A stretch of 64,000 nt of DNA, taken from Loripinus fragilis (Eukaryota > Mollusca > Bivalvia > Lucinida > Lucinidae). The position numbers and the translations under genes are program-made. The notes under the pieces were generated by a model, which ran no database searches, was not told the DNA's origin, and saw nothing but the letters and a program-made list of their open reading frames with translations. Below are positions 1-12,560 of the stretch, piece after piece; the stretch's first letter is position 1; each line of letters opens with the position of its first letter. The stretch lies in assembly GCA_964019695.1 (NCBI GenBank), contig OZ026516.1, positions 98,208,368 to 98,272,367 of the forward strand. Direction: 5' to 3'.

Positions 1-70
1 CCTGTATATTGATATTATCACTGACAGCTTATATATGATGGACATTAAGTTCCTGAACAGCCATATCTTA

Positions 71-497
71 ATCAGGGGACAAAAATTCTACTCGTCCGCT
101 CGTAATTACGAGTGAAATCTAGAAAGGACGAGTAATTCTTCCCCAAGCATCCTATAGGACGAGTGCTTTGGGAAGAATCACTCAAGGAAGTCATTGTTGT
201 CAGTTACAAGCGAAAGTATGTGCACAAATTACTGGTTAACCGCTTGTTCAAGCCTGCCCAGGAAAAAGTGTAGTTAGGTGAACTGACCGTCCCGCAATGA
301 CCATAGCTGTTGACTTGGGACGTAAAGCAACAAACTCAACCAACCAAATCAAGGAAGTCATATTGCATAATATCCCTTATGTTCTTTATTGCATACACTA
401 TTAAAGGATGAGTACATGTGTTTGAAAGATGAGTGAAAATTGCAAGTCACTCGTCCTGCAGGACAAGTGCAATATTGAAATATTTTTGTCCCCTGAT
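71..497. mobile_element. MITE-like element with 16-bp terminal inverted repeats, holding a SINE fragment
   Basis: The left end reads ATCAGGGGACAAAAAT and the right end is its reverse complement, ATTTTTGTCCCCTGAT. Subterminal copies of CTCGTCC and GGACGAG recur on both sides. A piece of the tRNA-derived SINE family seen at 62170 is nested inside at about 275-350. There is no coding capacity, so it looks like a non-autonomous DNA transposon. Confidence 0.65.
275..350 (+). repeat. 3' fragment of a tRNA-derived SINE
   Basis: The GACTTGGGACGTAAAGCAA stretch followed by an A/C-rich tail matches the 3' part of the full-length SINE at 62170-62369 (TTGATGGGACGTAAAGAATC). The head with the polymerase III boxes is missing. 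Confidence 0.5.
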
Positions 498-1038
498 AAT
501 GCTGTTCTGAGCTTTATTGCTCACAGAACCTTGAGGGTCACTTTACTAGTATTGTGTCTCATTTCAATGATAGATTATAGATATTCAGGGCTGTTGCGGC
601 CGGAATAAAATTAGAACTCTGATAGTTTGTTCTTTAATCATTTTTCAATGCATGAAGGTTAGCTATCCCCTTTAGTCGAAAATAGGTTTTACAATTTAAC
701 ATCACTATCATCATTGGAATTTGATTAACACACGGGTGCAGGAGCATCTTCCACATCAGTGGGGCCCTCTCCAGGTAACTGGCTAGCTGCACACAGAGCA
801 GTTCTTACTTTGGGTTAGACAGCCATTTGTATATTTGTAGCAAAGTTTTATGACAGGAGGATTATAAACATTTGTTTTAACATACCTCTATATTTGTTAA
901 CTCTTTGAGTTGAATGATAGTCGATACAGCTCCAAAAATCCAGTTATTCCAAAAATGTGATTTTTACCTGCATGGCTTTAGCGAAAGCAGGTCTAGTAGT
1001 GGGTCCACTCCGTCCATCTGTCAGCAACACTTTTGGGG

Positions 1039-1330
1039 TGCCTAGTTTGTGTAATCTGTAACTCCAACAGTTTTCATCCCTTTGTATTAAAACTTTGCCT
1101 AATGATTGTTCACATATTGAAGATGTGCACCTCCCATTTTGTGCACATTTGATAAATATTTTCTCATTTTTTACGGGTGTTGAATTTAGACATTTTTCCA
1201 TATGTAATGCGTAGGGGTCGTCAAGTTTGTGTAATCTGTAACTCAAATAGTTTTCATTCCTTTATATTCAAACTGTGCATAATGATTGTTCACACATTGT
1301 AGATGTGCACCTTTTATTCTGTGCACATAT
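1039..1330. repeat. Two tandem copies of a ~180-bp repeat
   Basis: The phrases TTTGTGTAATCTGTAACTC, TAATGATTGTTCACA and AGATGTGCACCT occur at 1047-1130 and again about 180 bp later at 1227-1310. No function seen. Confidence 0.65.
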
Positions 1331-1336
1331 GCTAGA

Positions 1337-1483
1337 TCAAACTTCCGCGTAGCAAGTTTAGATATGATACTTTACAAAACGCGAATGACAAAGGTACTGA
1401 TAAGTCTGCGCAGAGCATGCGCAGACTGGTATGCGCCTTTGTTGTTCGCAAACCACCGAAGACAGGACTTGGGTCGAGGCCCA
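1337..1483. mobile_element. MITE family A, truncated copy
   Basis: This copy has the family core (palindromic GCGCAGAC...GTCTGCGC with CCTTTGTTGTTCGC) and the right end reading GACAGGACTTGGGTCGAGGC. The left terminal repeat is missing. A second short palindrome of the 'GATCTGGGTCCACA' type follows at about 1500-1585. Confidence 0.65.
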
Positions 1484-3037
1484 GTTGACTTACATAAGTA
1501 TTGGGACAAACAGTGTGGACCAATATCAGAATGCTCCTACATTGTACATTAACAGTCTGATCTGGGCCCACACTGCTTGTAAAAAGCTACTGTTTATTTC
1601 AGCAAACAAAGGCAAATCTATATTGAGGAGCTAGAGCGCGTTATTCGGGATCGTTTGCATGCATGAAGGCACCAACACAACTAATTGTTTGTGAATCTGT
1701 TTAGTTTATCTGTGTGTATATATGTGTGTGTGTGTTTGTCTGTCTGTTTTTAGTTCATGAGGAGAAAAAAATGAAGAATGCCAAGCAATATGCAAATCAG
1801 CTCATGCACGAAACATATGCAAAGTTTTTTTTAAAATGGAATAAACTGTAAGAGGAGTTGAGCTCACAAAGCACACACTGGTGGACGTTCTGGTAGACAG
1901 ACATTCCGACACACGGGTTGTAAACTCCATTTTAATGCACCAGTCATTTGTATGTCCCGCCCCTTTGGGGCGAGGATACCGGGTACAAAGCGGGGCTTAA
2001 GTACCGGGATTTGACCTACTATATGTCCCCGCAGTGCCTTGGATGTGCAGGGGCTTTAATTTGCCGCTTAAATAGGCCACTACTGAAAGGTCCTCTTACC
2101 GTAACAGCGCACCTAAACATCTATATGCCAATATAAACCGAAAAGGGTGCAACTTGGTGGTAAATTCGCATGTTCTCGGACAGGGGCGGATCCAGAATTA
2201 ATCGTATCGGGGGCGGGGTGGGGGGGTCAAGGTCTAAGCCTGACTGACGTTTTAGTCGTTCTTTACTTTCTTTTTACAGAGTGTTCCAATTGACCATTCC
2301 AAGGGAGCTAAAACTTCCAAGGAGGGAGAGGGGGTCCAAATATATTAGGCGCTGTGGGGGTCGGTGTAGGCCACGGTGAGCAGTGGGGGTCCTAATACTT
2401 AATCTTAAATAAACCTATTTTAAGCGAATCGGCAAGTCTAGATAGATTTTAAAAAAAATGAAAAAAAAAGAACACATATGGGACTTTAACGGACATCCAG
2501 GTAGCTGCGGTGCGCTGAAGCGGTAATAGGGAATTATAATGGAAGGTGTTAGTTTTTATACTATATCTTTTGAAATTATTAAAGCAGAATTCCTGTGCAA
2601 ACAAATGTTTTACCTAAATATCTTGCGATTATTCTGATATATTTTTTATGAATTTCCCTCTGCAAACTCTTCGTCCTTTTTGATGGTTTTTGATAGAACC
2701 CCAAGAATGATTAAATTATATAGTAAAACAGGCTTTTTGAGATCAGCTCATTGGTAGATATTCGGTCATAGTTATTAAAGTATTCAATATATTTTCCCTG
2801 TGCAAACGGGACACTATGCTCAGTTCAATTGCGAACAAATTGGTATATTTTTCATACAATTAAATAAAATTTGATGTAGCTTTTTTAATTTTTCCTGATA
2901 CAACCCTTTGACATTTTTCACAAGCTTTCCACGATAGTCTATTTTTAGCAACTGCATCCAAGGTAACAACAGGTATTGACCACACATACACTATAGTGAT
3001 CGCGTGTCTGTAACTCAGCTTTTTTGAGCGTCAAAGA

Positions 3038-3069
3038 CTATCTATCTATCTATCTATCTATCCAGCTAT

Positions 3070-3104
<35 letters not shown>

Positions 3105-3105
3105 T
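3038..3105. repeat. Compound microsatellite (CTAT)n then (TTTA)n
   Basis: About six CTAT units are followed, after a 9-bp break, by about nine TTTA units. Confidence 0.9.
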
Positions 3106-3635
3106 TCTATAAAGTTGCGCTTGATCAGGGTATTCACTGTTTGCATCAAGAATATTCTATTAAATTTTAAATAAAAAATAAAAATACCACCCGACTTAAT
3201 ACAGAATGAACTTGCCCAAATGACAAGAGTGGAAAATTCTATTGACCTAAATTGGTTAAGATTCTACACTCGCTAGTGGCGATAAATTTGGTACAAACAG
3301 TGTTGATCCAGATCAGGCCCGAAAAAGCGTCGAACTGATCTGGATTCAAACTATTTGAGTGAGAAACGTTGACACTGTGATTAAAGGATAAACATTGAAA
3401 TATTGTTTCATAGGCCCATTTAAGAAGGGACGGCAGACAACTAGATAGCTGGCAAAATTATTCAGCATGCACAGAGTTAATTGACACATTGTTCTAATTG
3501 AAACGCTTCAATTTATTGCCAATTATATAATATGAGAATTGACGGAGTCTTTTCGGTGTAAAAACTGCGAAAAGATTATCTAAAGAAGAGCCGACTTGTC
3601 AGTATCTACTTCTCATTAGATCATTTAAACTTTTT

Positions 3636-3930
3636 TCTTCGGCGTCTGATCAGAATCTCCACGTTGTCTTATAAAAGGTTCTATTAAAACCTGAATAAAG
3701 AATATAAATACCACCATACAACCCTTGGTTCAGAAATGGACTGGTCCAACTTATAAGAGTGGGAAATTGGACTCATTAGCTAATTTATTTGTTCTTCGGC
3801 GTCTGATCATGGTCTCCACGGTTTCTTATAAAAGGTTCTATTAACATCTAAATAAAAAAATATAAGTACCACCATACAACCCTTGGTTCAGAAATGGACT
3901 GGTTCAACTTATAAGAGTGGGAAATTCGGG
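3636..3930. repeat. 155-bp tandem duplication
   Basis: The TTCTTCGGCGTCTGATCA block starts at about 3637 and again at about 3792. Both copies continue through TATAAAAGGTTCTATTAA and CCACCATACAACCCTTGG with few differences. It is derived from MITE-like sequence related to that at 3120-3260. Confidence 0.75.
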
Positions 3931-4734
3931 TAATATTTATTTTTTTAAATTATAATTTATGAAAATACGGCATTAATTTTGTAATATAAATAATTATAAT
4001 TCGACTGGCACCATTATTTACAAGTATGTTATATCACAATCAGAATCTTGAAATTATTTTGACTTTTAAGAAACGCCACAGAACTCAGTCGCCTCATTCG
4101 GGTCTTCACTGATTGCATTGGATAAGCCGTATTTACCAATAAACCAACACGCCGTATTGGACCCCATGCTGTGTGGTTGCGTGAGGTGATTTGTGTCATC
4201 TGGTGATTTTTCCCCCAACCAAAATGGACCCAGATCAGGCACGACAACGGGATTTTTATTGGATTCAAACAGATGGTATATCGTATATCTGAAAATTGTT
4301 TTTGAAAAAGGTAAAATTTAAAAAAAATGCAAGAAAAAAAGACGCTTATAAAATAATGTCAATGCTGCGTGTGCATGCATGCATATGCATGCTAATGCTC
4401 TCATATGATATTAACATATTTTGGCATTAGTGATTAATTGATTTGGATCTACACGGTTTTCTGGCTTCTCCAACATCAGCTTTTATCAGGGGCTTTTGCG
4501 CATGTGCGATATACAAATGTTATCTATGTATACCTGTAGACGGATCTTTATTCCCTTTACAACTAAATTCGATATTCCACACTTCTTTCTCTGAAGATCT
4601 ATATTGTCATAGAAAACAGAGCAGACTCTGATGTAATGCCACCCGTGTTTATACTGTCAAAGTATCCCATTGAATATCTCACTTTGGATACGTAAACATG
4701 TGCGTTAATGAGTGGCATTTGCGCATGTGCGATC

Positions 4735-5110
4735 AGTACCAGATTATAGATCAATGGAATTGTCCATAAAGTTTGAACGGTTAGGTCAGGACGGTCCATT
4801 TTATATATTGAGGGATTTCATAAAAAAATATTTCATTTCTTTCTCTGGAGATCGAATCTGTCCTAGAATACAGTGTAGACCCCGATGAAAAGTCGTTTGT
4901 GCAGTATTTCCTCTAGGTCTTCACTGTTTGTCATAGTCCCCGTTTACTTTGTTTCGCAACAATATGCGAGTCTAAAACGACTTTATCATTTGACACACCA
5001 GCGCATGAAAAAAGCTGCCACAACGATCATTCCTCGTCCGTTTGGACGCACTGTAACCCTTTGTACATTTGATCAGTGTCTCCACTGTGATATGGACAGT
5101 TTTAAACTGT
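4735..5110. repeat. MITE family G, diverged copy
   Basis: Shares the order 'ttgagg...ttcat', 'cagtgtagaccc(c/t)gatga', 'ggtcttcactgtttg' and 'cccgttt' with copies at 34853-35094 and 62393-62582. The last of these ends in AAAGGGTTAAAA. No coding content. Confidence 0.55.
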
Positions 5111-6072
5111 TTTGATTACCACTCCCATTTGTGGACAGTGGAAATGATCACTTTTCGTGACTGAACACGTCGCGAGAAAACCTGACTTTGTTAACTCCGA
5201 ACAGCAAAGGTGCAGGACAGAATACGCATCTGCGCAGTCTGATCATCGCCTTTATTTTTCGCTATCTCTTAACTTGCGAAACAGCACGTTCAAAGAATGC
5301 GGCGTTTAGACAGGGTCTTCACTGTTCGCGCACACTATTGAATAAATTTAATATCCCGAGCGATGATCAGACTGCAAAAGTTGTGTAGACTCATCTACGC
5401 GTCAGCATGCAAGAAAGCGATTTTCTTGCGACGGTAATCAAATTCATTATGAAGTGTCGGGCCAAATCTAGGTCCGCGCTGTTTGCTATACAAGCAGTAA
5501 CTCCACATGGTCTGGTTCGAATTGCCTATCGTAGAGTTATTATTATTTTATTTAAATCAGGGTCTTCACTGTTCGCTCTCAGATGGTTCCTCTAAAAGTT
5601 CAATAAAATTTAAAAACCGACACCAACAGCTGTAAAATTTGAAATGAACCCGTCCGATTGATGAAATGGGGAACGTTCATTCGACTTAAATCTTACTGAT
5701 CAGGGAGGGCGAAAATACAGCAGATCTCTCTACATACTTTATCAGCACCTAATATAGGTCAACCGATGATCAGACTGTGTCTGTGTACGTGTTGGGTAGA
5801 CTTATCAACGCGTTTTTCTTTATTTGTTATGAAATGTATTAAAATTATAAATGATACTAAATTTATGCTTGTTTCATTTGATGTATATCTGATGTACACT
5901 CTGATCAATGTTCGATGCACACGCGCAGAAAAATATTCTAATAGTAATGCTACAAATTTTCGATAATCTGTTTCACTATAAAAACATTGTAACAGTCCAG
6001 TGGATTAAACGCCTTAAGCTATGCATGGTTACTAAGGCGACTCTGCCACCTGCTAAGGAATTAAAAATACAC

Positions 6073-6552
6073 AGGGGTAACAACCTACGTCATAGCGTGG
6101 GTGTTGTAAACACGTAGTATGACGCCATCTTTGATTTGCAAGGTTAGTTTTTCCCTTCGTAAATGTCGTACAAATTAAAGTCTGTCAAAACTAAGCAGTG
6201 CAGGCGGTGCCTAACATCACACTTGAACAGAATATACAATGGTCACGTCCAGAAATGCCGTTGCCTTTGTAAACATTCACCCACAAAAATCGAAGTGGGT
6301 GACTGCTTAAATTATCCTCGCGTCTCCCGCTTCGATTCTTGTGGGTGAATGATTACAAAGGCAACGGCATATCGGGGCGTGACCGTTATATATTCTGTTC
6401 AAGTGTGATGTTAGGCACCGCCTGCACTGCTTTGTTTGAACAGACACTCATTTGTTTAATTTTACGAAGGGGAAAACTGACCTTGTAAATCAAAGATGGC
6501 GCCGTACTACGTGTTTACAACATCAATGCTATGACGTAGGTTGTTACCCTTG
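6073..6552. repeat. 480-bp foldback element (near-complete palindrome)
   Basis: The left end GGGTAACAACCTACGTCATA is matched inverted by TATGACGTAGGTTGTTACCC at the right end. Pairing continues inward (CAAAGATGGCG, GCAGTGCAGGCGGTGCCTAA, GCCGTTGCCTTTGTAA, TTCACCCACA) to a loop near 6300-6325. No coding potential; a non-autonomous foldback transposon or MITE. Confidence 0.8.
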
Positions 6553-6630
6553 AATACAGGTAGTGTCCTGGCAGAATGAGATACGAACGCTCGATGTCCT
6601 CAAAAGTCCGACATGACGTCCACACATAAG

Positions 6631-7117
6631 TTAACTCTTTGCCTGCTAGCGCTGAATTTTGTCATCTACTGATGATCTTTGCAAACAGTACGAACAGAAT
6701 ATCAGCCCTGATGTTGGCCCAAGCTGTTTTACACTCTGGCGCTACCCCCCCCCCCCCCCCACAAATAAATTTTAAAATAGCTAAAAAAGTAATGCTTGCA
6801 ATACCTTAGGACGATAAATTTTTATTCAAATGGGTTTTAATAAGCCTTTAATAGCCTCCTGTCAATTAGATAGAGACTAATAGTTTTTCATCATCTTTAA
6901 ACCACAACAGAAGTCGCCTGTTTGTGTCCGCTACTGAAATGTAAATACCTCTTGGTCCAGCCGTGTAGAAACAGATCAGACTGCCCTCGACGCCCAGACT
7001 GTCCCTACGAGAGCAGTCCGATCTAGGTCCACACATTTTACCTCTAAATTTACATTATCAATAATGCAGCAAACGAGAAACCAGCGATGCATTATTGATA
7101 AAGGCGCTAAGGGTTAA
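6631..7117. mobile_element. MITE family C, long copy with TTAACCC-type ends
   Basis: It starts TTAACTCTTTG and ends GGCGCTAAGGGTTAA. An internal palindrome near 6965-7040 (CAGATCAGACTGCCC / GAGCAGTCCGATCTAGG) is shared with the copies at 10608 and 41869. It contains a 15-base C run at about 6746. Confidence 0.6.
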
Positions 7118-7121
7118 ATTT

Positions 7122-7566
7122 CGTTTTGGCGTCTTTTCGCCTTGCGTCTTTTCGTTATTTCGCATGGCGTTATTTCGTCTTTTCGCGTGGCGTTTTTTCA
7201 TCTTTTCGCATGGCTTTTTTTTTGTCTTTTCGCCTGGCGTTATGGCGGGGCGCCAAGACGAAATAACGCCAGGCGAAAAGACGAAATAACGCCACGCGAA
7301 ATAACGAAAAGACGAAATAACGTCAGGCGAAAAGACGAAAGATAAGAGTTTAAAATGGCGTTATTTCGCATGGCGTTTGTCGTCTTTTCGCGCTCGTTTT
7401 TTGTCATTTCGCGTGGCGCATTTCGTTATATCGTCTTATCGCCTTGCGTTATTTCGTCTTTTCGTTATTTCGCTTGGCGTTTTTTCGTTATTTCGTCTTT
7501 TCGCTTGGCGTTATTTCGTCTTGGCGCCGCGCCATAACGCCAGGCGAAAAGACGAAAAAACGAAAT
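7122..7566. repeat. Word-based palindrome: tandem TCTTTTCGC/GGCGTTATTTCG units in both orientations
   Basis: About 445 bp is built almost only from the words TCGTCTTTTCGC, GTTATTTCGC and TGGCG. Two forward blocks (7122-7245 and 7355-7530) are each followed by an inverted block (CGCCAGGCGAAAAGACGAAA and similar). The composition differs sharply from the neighbours. The open frames across it are by-products of the word repeats. See findings. Confidence 0.85.
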
Positions 7567-7794
7567 GGCACAAACAAGCCACCACATATATATAGGCAAT
7601 TTTGATACATATCCACCGGCGAGCAGTGTATGCTCCGATGAGCCTGTATACAGAAAGAATGGACGTATAGGATGGATCAGACTAAAAATTACAACTGTGC
7701 TAGTCCTCTGAAAAATACGCAGTGTGGGCGTTGAAATGGGGCTTTTGCGCACATGCGTGCCGAAGCTCGTGTCCTGGTCCAATAATAGGGTGAG

Positions 7795-7993
7795 TACTGT
7801 GAATTCGGAAATTTTCGCGAGGGTTTATTTTCGCGAAATGCGAAGTTTCGTGAAAATAGAACCCTCGCGAAATGGAGGAGTTACTATGTCATTTACTGAT
7901 GTAGGTTAATCATGTCCTAGTCGCGAATTTTTAACGTCATAAATATGGTTTTCGCGAAAAAAAATTCTCACGAAAATTTCCAATTTCACAGTA
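7795..7993. mobile_element. MITE with TACTGTGAA ends and TTTTCGCGA-rich interior
   Basis: The left end TACTGTGAATTCGGAAATTT is matched inverted by AAATTTCCAATTTCACAGTA. The inner part repeats TTTTCGCGA and its complement, so it can fold almost fully. No gene. Confidence 0.75.
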
Positions 7994-9056
7994 GTCACCG
8001 ACTTTAGATTGTATTTCTAGCACACGGATTTGGAGCTGCCTTGGTACAATGTATGCATTTGTCCCGTTGAAAATACCCAATGAAGACTACTCGGATAATT
8101 CTATGTTGGTTTGTTGCAGTTGTCTTCCTTTATGCCAGTCTCCCACTTTCCTCCACCTTTGAAATTCTCATAATAATATTTCAATAAGTATGACATGATT
8201 ATGTGTACATGTAAATACAGGGGTAAACGTGTATTTATTTTGCAATCATGGCGGTTCGATATTTATCAATATATTTTGTTTACCCTGTCACCATGGTTGG
8301 TGTTTTGAATACATGTGTAATTAAGGATAGATAGATCAAAACACTGGTAAGTTTAAATTACATTTGTCCTCATTTTGTTAATTAGGTCAATGAAAAGAAT
8401 AGAAGGACGAGCCTATTTAGCCCCCGTCTCGGCAGTCATCGTCGCGAGTGACAGAAAAGGGGATCACATGGATCCGCGCTTGTGAAATCTTTAAACGTTT
8501 GCCCAGCTATGAAGTTCGGCTATATGTTAGCACTCATAAACTTCCATGAATATATTTACAAGAGCAGTGCAGGCTCTGACGGGACTGCATGGATGCGATG
8601 TCTCGTCTGATCCTTCTCTGGTCGCCAATGCGATAAGTGTGAAACTTCATTGTAAATCTATGCATGCTTTTTGTTCGAACGTTGGGATTTAAATAGTCTT
8701 ATATTATGCTCCTCGTCTCGAGAAAACCTGTCTTCGAGGTTAGGTTAGCGATCAGGCACATGTAAGCTCAGCTATCAAGACTAGCTGGATTATATTGAAT
8801 CTTGAATGTAGCAAGTTGAGGTAATTTAGTGTACCTTTCATGAGCGATGATCAAACTGGGGATACGCCTTTGTGGTAAGCATGCGACGAAATAATGTTTT
8901 CACGCGACTGAGGCCCACAAACTGTAAACCTTGATCTGACTCCGTTGTCTGTGGATAAGCACTAATGCAGATCTACTGAAGAGTTTACACTTAATTGTTC
9001 GTACTCGTAGACCTGCACACGTAAATGAAAATGCCAAAAATGGTGTTTCGACCGCC

Positions 9057-9296
9057 TGGGCTTCGACGCGAGAAAGCCTGTCTGCGTGGGTTTGAGAACA
9101 ACAAAGGCGCAGACCAGCCTGCGCATCCGCGCAGTCTGATCAGCGCCTTTGTTATTCACATTTTGGAAAGTATATCTATACTTGCTGCAAGCGAAATTTC
9201 ATTTTTCTAGCTAGTCTCTGTAACTGAAGGGATTGTTCAAGTTGAGTCCCTCTTTATCTGACACCCAGTAGACAGGTTTTGTCGCGTCGAGGACCA
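9057..9296. mobile_element. MITE family A, full-length copy (~240 bp)
   Basis: Terminal inverted repeats approximate TGGGCCTCGTCGCGAGAAAA followed by CCTGTCTTCGGGG. The core palindrome contains GCGCAGACCAGCCTGCGCA and GCAGTCTGATCAGCGCC. The right half carries GAAATTTCA...CTAGTCTCTGTA. Other copies lie at 21548, 22761, 23211, 39362, 58911 and 61132, with partial ones at 1337, 35823 and 63576. Confidence 0.85.
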
Positions 9297-10607
9297 CTCT
9301 TTATTATTGATACAACATAAATAATTTGCTTCTCAGAGAATAGCAAATTTATCAAAATAGAAGGTAAAGCTGGAAACTATTCTTAACAAGAAATATCTTT
9401 AAAAAAGATATTCGGCGGCTCTCAAATACTGACGATAAACGCAACCAAATTCGCTGGTTTAGACGAGGGCGCAACACCCTTGGGCCCTTATAGTGCAACG
9501 AGAGGATTTACATGGTAGTAGCACGACTGATATGCCGATAGTCGGTCGGTTGAAAATGTCCGATAAACAAACAATTTTAACACAATTTACTCGAAAAAAA
9601 CGTTGATTTTTTCTTTGATATTTTCCGACTTGAAAAGGGGATTTTTCATCCGAACATAGGAGAAAAGAAACGTTTTGGCATTGGGAATATAACCGTATAA
9701 CGGCCAAAAAAGACTATTGTCGAAATATATGAAACAGACTATAATCATGTCCAGATATGGGAATTGGAAAAGTTACGAATATTTTATTTAAATAACGTAA
9801 TATTACTGTAAAGTCCTTTCGAATTTAGTGGGTTATTTTATAATGCACTTCTTTACTGTGTGCAAGGCATGTAAACAATGATAGTGACAACAATTTACAA
9901 ATACTGTACATCGGGGGTTGACCTATATTCGAGACGAGGTCGTTAATACATTTGCATTTTTAGACCAAGTGCACAGACTGGTTCTCTGCCATTTACATGT
10001 ATGTTTTCAAGTTTAGTTTCATGTTTAATAAGATTGTAAGGACATTCTGAGTATCAACCAATGAGAGCATCTTTCTCCAGTCGGTGTGATGAATATTACA
10101 ATTTAAAAATGCTTCTGATTGGTGAATAATTTAGAGCTAAAGCGATATTAGAACGGCGGCCTTTTGGCCGCCGTAAAAATATTCAAATTCCGCCAAAATT
10201 GCGATTTTCTACAATACGTATCAAATTGATAAAATACGTCTGTCATTCTACTGCTTAATAGCCATGATAGTGTAGAAGGGTCAGCGCTCATGTACTCAAA
10301 GCTACATACGAAATTCGATATTCAAGCTAGTCTCGGTAGCTGAGCTTTCACGTTTTATGGCGAAATTGACTAATCGCTGGTTGATTTACCCTTCTATATT
10401 ATTATTGCCATTATGCAGTTGAATGCCAGATGTACTTTATCAATATGTTCAAGAATGCGCTGACAACAGTTTGAAAAAAAACCCATGCTGCTCGACACGC
10501 GTGGAATGTACAAAAAACGAACCCTGTGCAAAATTGCACAGATTTCATAGTTGATACTTAAACGCGATTGTTTCCCTTTAAATATGTTAAAGACATATTA
10601 ACCCTAA

Positions 10608-10800
10608 AGTCGTCTGCTGAAGTCGTCTGCTGCATATATTTGCCTAACATTACTGCCTAGCATTAAGTACAGAAGCAAATAGTGTGGAACCAGATCAGAC
10701 TGCTTCTATAGGAGCAGTCTGATCTGGGTCCACATTATTTGTCATAAAGGCTTCTTAAACATTTCAACAGACGAGAAAATCAGTCGACTTAAGCTGTGAA
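10608..10800. mobile_element. MITE family C, copy
   Basis: It begins TTAACCCTAAAG and repeats GTCGTCTGCTGAAGTCGTCT. It holds the palindrome CAGATCAGACTGCTTC / GAGCAGTCTGATCTGGG and ends with AACATTTCAACAGACGAGA. The closest relative in the window is at 41869-42092. Confidence 0.65.
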
Positions 10801-10860
10801 TGGCGATTTTAAAAAGTGTAAAAGAGAAATTTACTCACATCCTTTTCTATTGTCCCGTAC

Positions 10861-11046
10861 CACACCGGATATATAGGCGGCAATCGAAAACGTTAATACT
10901 CTCGACGAACGTAGATCAAAACTTGTTAGATTATCATTTGTCGCTCGACTGGCGACAAATGCCAGTCGAAAATACTGTTTTTAGCGATTTTTGATTCGCA
11001 TTCGTCGATTGTCTAGAGCGTTTTCGATTGCTACCTATCTGGTGTG
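10861..11046. mobile_element. MITE family E, copy 1
   Basis: The ends are CACACCGGAT...GGCGGCAATCGAAAACG and the complement CGTTTTCGATTGC...GGTGTG. The centre is the palindrome CATTTGTCGC...GCGACAAATG. Copies also at 11221, 17321 and 62995. Confidence 0.8.
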
Positions 11047-11220
11047 CGTACATCTACTGAGAATTTAAGCATATATTGCATGCTATGATATAAAAACAAT
11101 AGTAATCACCGCGCAATTTTCGCCAAAACATTTGCTATTAAACACATGAACATATAGGAAGTACTTTTAAAAAGACAGCCAGTCGCATTTTGTTTATTAC
11201 TTAGTATACATGTTAATTTT

Positions 11221-11414
11221 CACACCGGATAGGCGGCAATCGAAAACGCTCTTAACAATCGACGAACGCGGATCACAAATCGCTAGAAACAGTGTTTTCA
11301 ATTGCCATTTGTCGCCAGTCGGGCGAAAAATGGTAATCGAAAACTCTGTTTCTAATTTTTTTATCTATGTTCGTCGATAGTATTAACGTTTTCGATTGCC
11401 GCCTATCCGTTGTG
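11221..11414. mobile_element. MITE family E, copy 2
   Basis: Starts CACACCGGATAGGCGGCAAT and ends with the inverted form ATTGCCGCCTATCCGTTGTG. It lies 175 bp from copy 1 in the same layout and is the cleanest member in the window. Confidence 0.85.
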
Positions 11415-11516
11415 ATTATGAATTTAAAACCATACAAATCTCATGTTCTTATAAGTTACTGTAATTTACATGTATCGTTCCAGAAATATTGACATTCTAC
11501 AATCAAGACCATCACG

Positions 11517-11531
11517 ATGTATGGATACGGT
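11517..11531 (+). CDS. Annexin, probable first coding exon (M-Y-G-Y-G)
   Basis: ATG TAT GGA TAC GGT is followed directly by a perfect donor, GTAAGT. The five residues MYGYG fit the start of a Gly/Tyr-rich annexin A7/A11 tail, and the exon ends in phase 0, matching the exon at 21879. The intron would be 10.3 kb, and a further exon in it cannot be excluded. The 5' UTR border is unknown. Confidence 0.5.
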
Positions 11532-12560
11532 GTAAGTATTATTTTCGAAGTTGCATTTTTCAAAGACAGATGAAGTCGACTTTCGCACCCAGGTGAACCG
11601 CATGTCAAGATCTCGGAGGATGTTGGCTACCGGAGGTAAACAAAGGATTTTGGGGTTGGACATGGTCTGTATTGAGACGATTTTATTTCATTTAGATTCG
11701 CTTTGAGGGATAAGAACAACATACAGGTCGATAGTATACAGAATGATGATAACTCTGAAACCAATACATATTTTTGAACTGAATCTGTTAGAGTTTAAAT
11801 CGCATTTGAATTCGGAAATGCAGTAATTTGGACGAATATTTCGAATTCATCAGTTAATATTCATATCTATCATTTTATTTTTACTTTGTTCACAGCCACC
11901 GCTGGAAAGTATAACCTCTCTTTGGAATGTATCAGTCAAATACAATTCAAAAATACTTGTAAAACACTTATTTATTTGCAGTTTTATGACGGTGGTATCA
12001 TGTTTATGGGTAGCTTTCCGTTCGGAGGTATGTTGGGTAGCTGTCGGAGGGAAGGTTTGTGCATGTTAACATTGATTGCGGAGATGGGCAAATTGATTAT
12101 GCCCATTAAACAAGCTCTAGCATACGGAAACAAAAGTGTAACACTCAAACACTTAAAAAAAGGTGGTTCGATTGGCGAGGAACATAACATAGGAGAAACA
12201 AGCTTAAATAAACTAATTTGTTTGAGGTTTTGTTCAACATTGAATGGGTGTTTTTGTGCATTAAGTTGTTTTGTTTGTTTTGGCCTACCATATCTATTTA
12301 GCCCTTTGCATCACCTTAAAGAAACAATCTGGCAGTTACATAACATGCCAAAGCATTATACTGTGAAATGGACAGATAATTGTGAAGGTGACAGATCAAG
12401 TAGCAATGCAATTAGTATACCAGATGTTTATATGAGCACCTGCACGGTCTAATCAATCTTCACTAGATGCATAAATTTAACTACATGTAGGTGTTTTCGC
12501 ATTTACACAACAGAAGTTAACCCACTTTAAAGAACGGCCTTTGGGTTAAAACAATTGTAA

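Larger units (their letters stand above)
1..11516. other. 5' flank and possible 5' UTR of the annexin gene, repeat-rich, no protein gene seen
   Basis: Only short chance frames (at most ~105 codons) occur here. The stretch is made of MITE-like foldback repeats, microsatellites and SINE pieces listed separately; the rest is AT-rich unique sequence. Intervals in which I recognise nothing include about 500-1030, 1590-3030, 3940-4730, 5110-6070, 8000-9050, 9300-10600 and 11050-11220. An annexin promoter or untranslated first exon should lie near the 3' end of this block, but I cannot point to one. Confidence 0.6.

Noticed and set aside
11886..12452. 188-codon frame in the first annexin intron
   Set aside because: Starts at TTG, no recognised domain, no splice phases compatible with the annexin exons, and AT-rich intron-like composition. 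It might deserve RNA evidence but is not supported.
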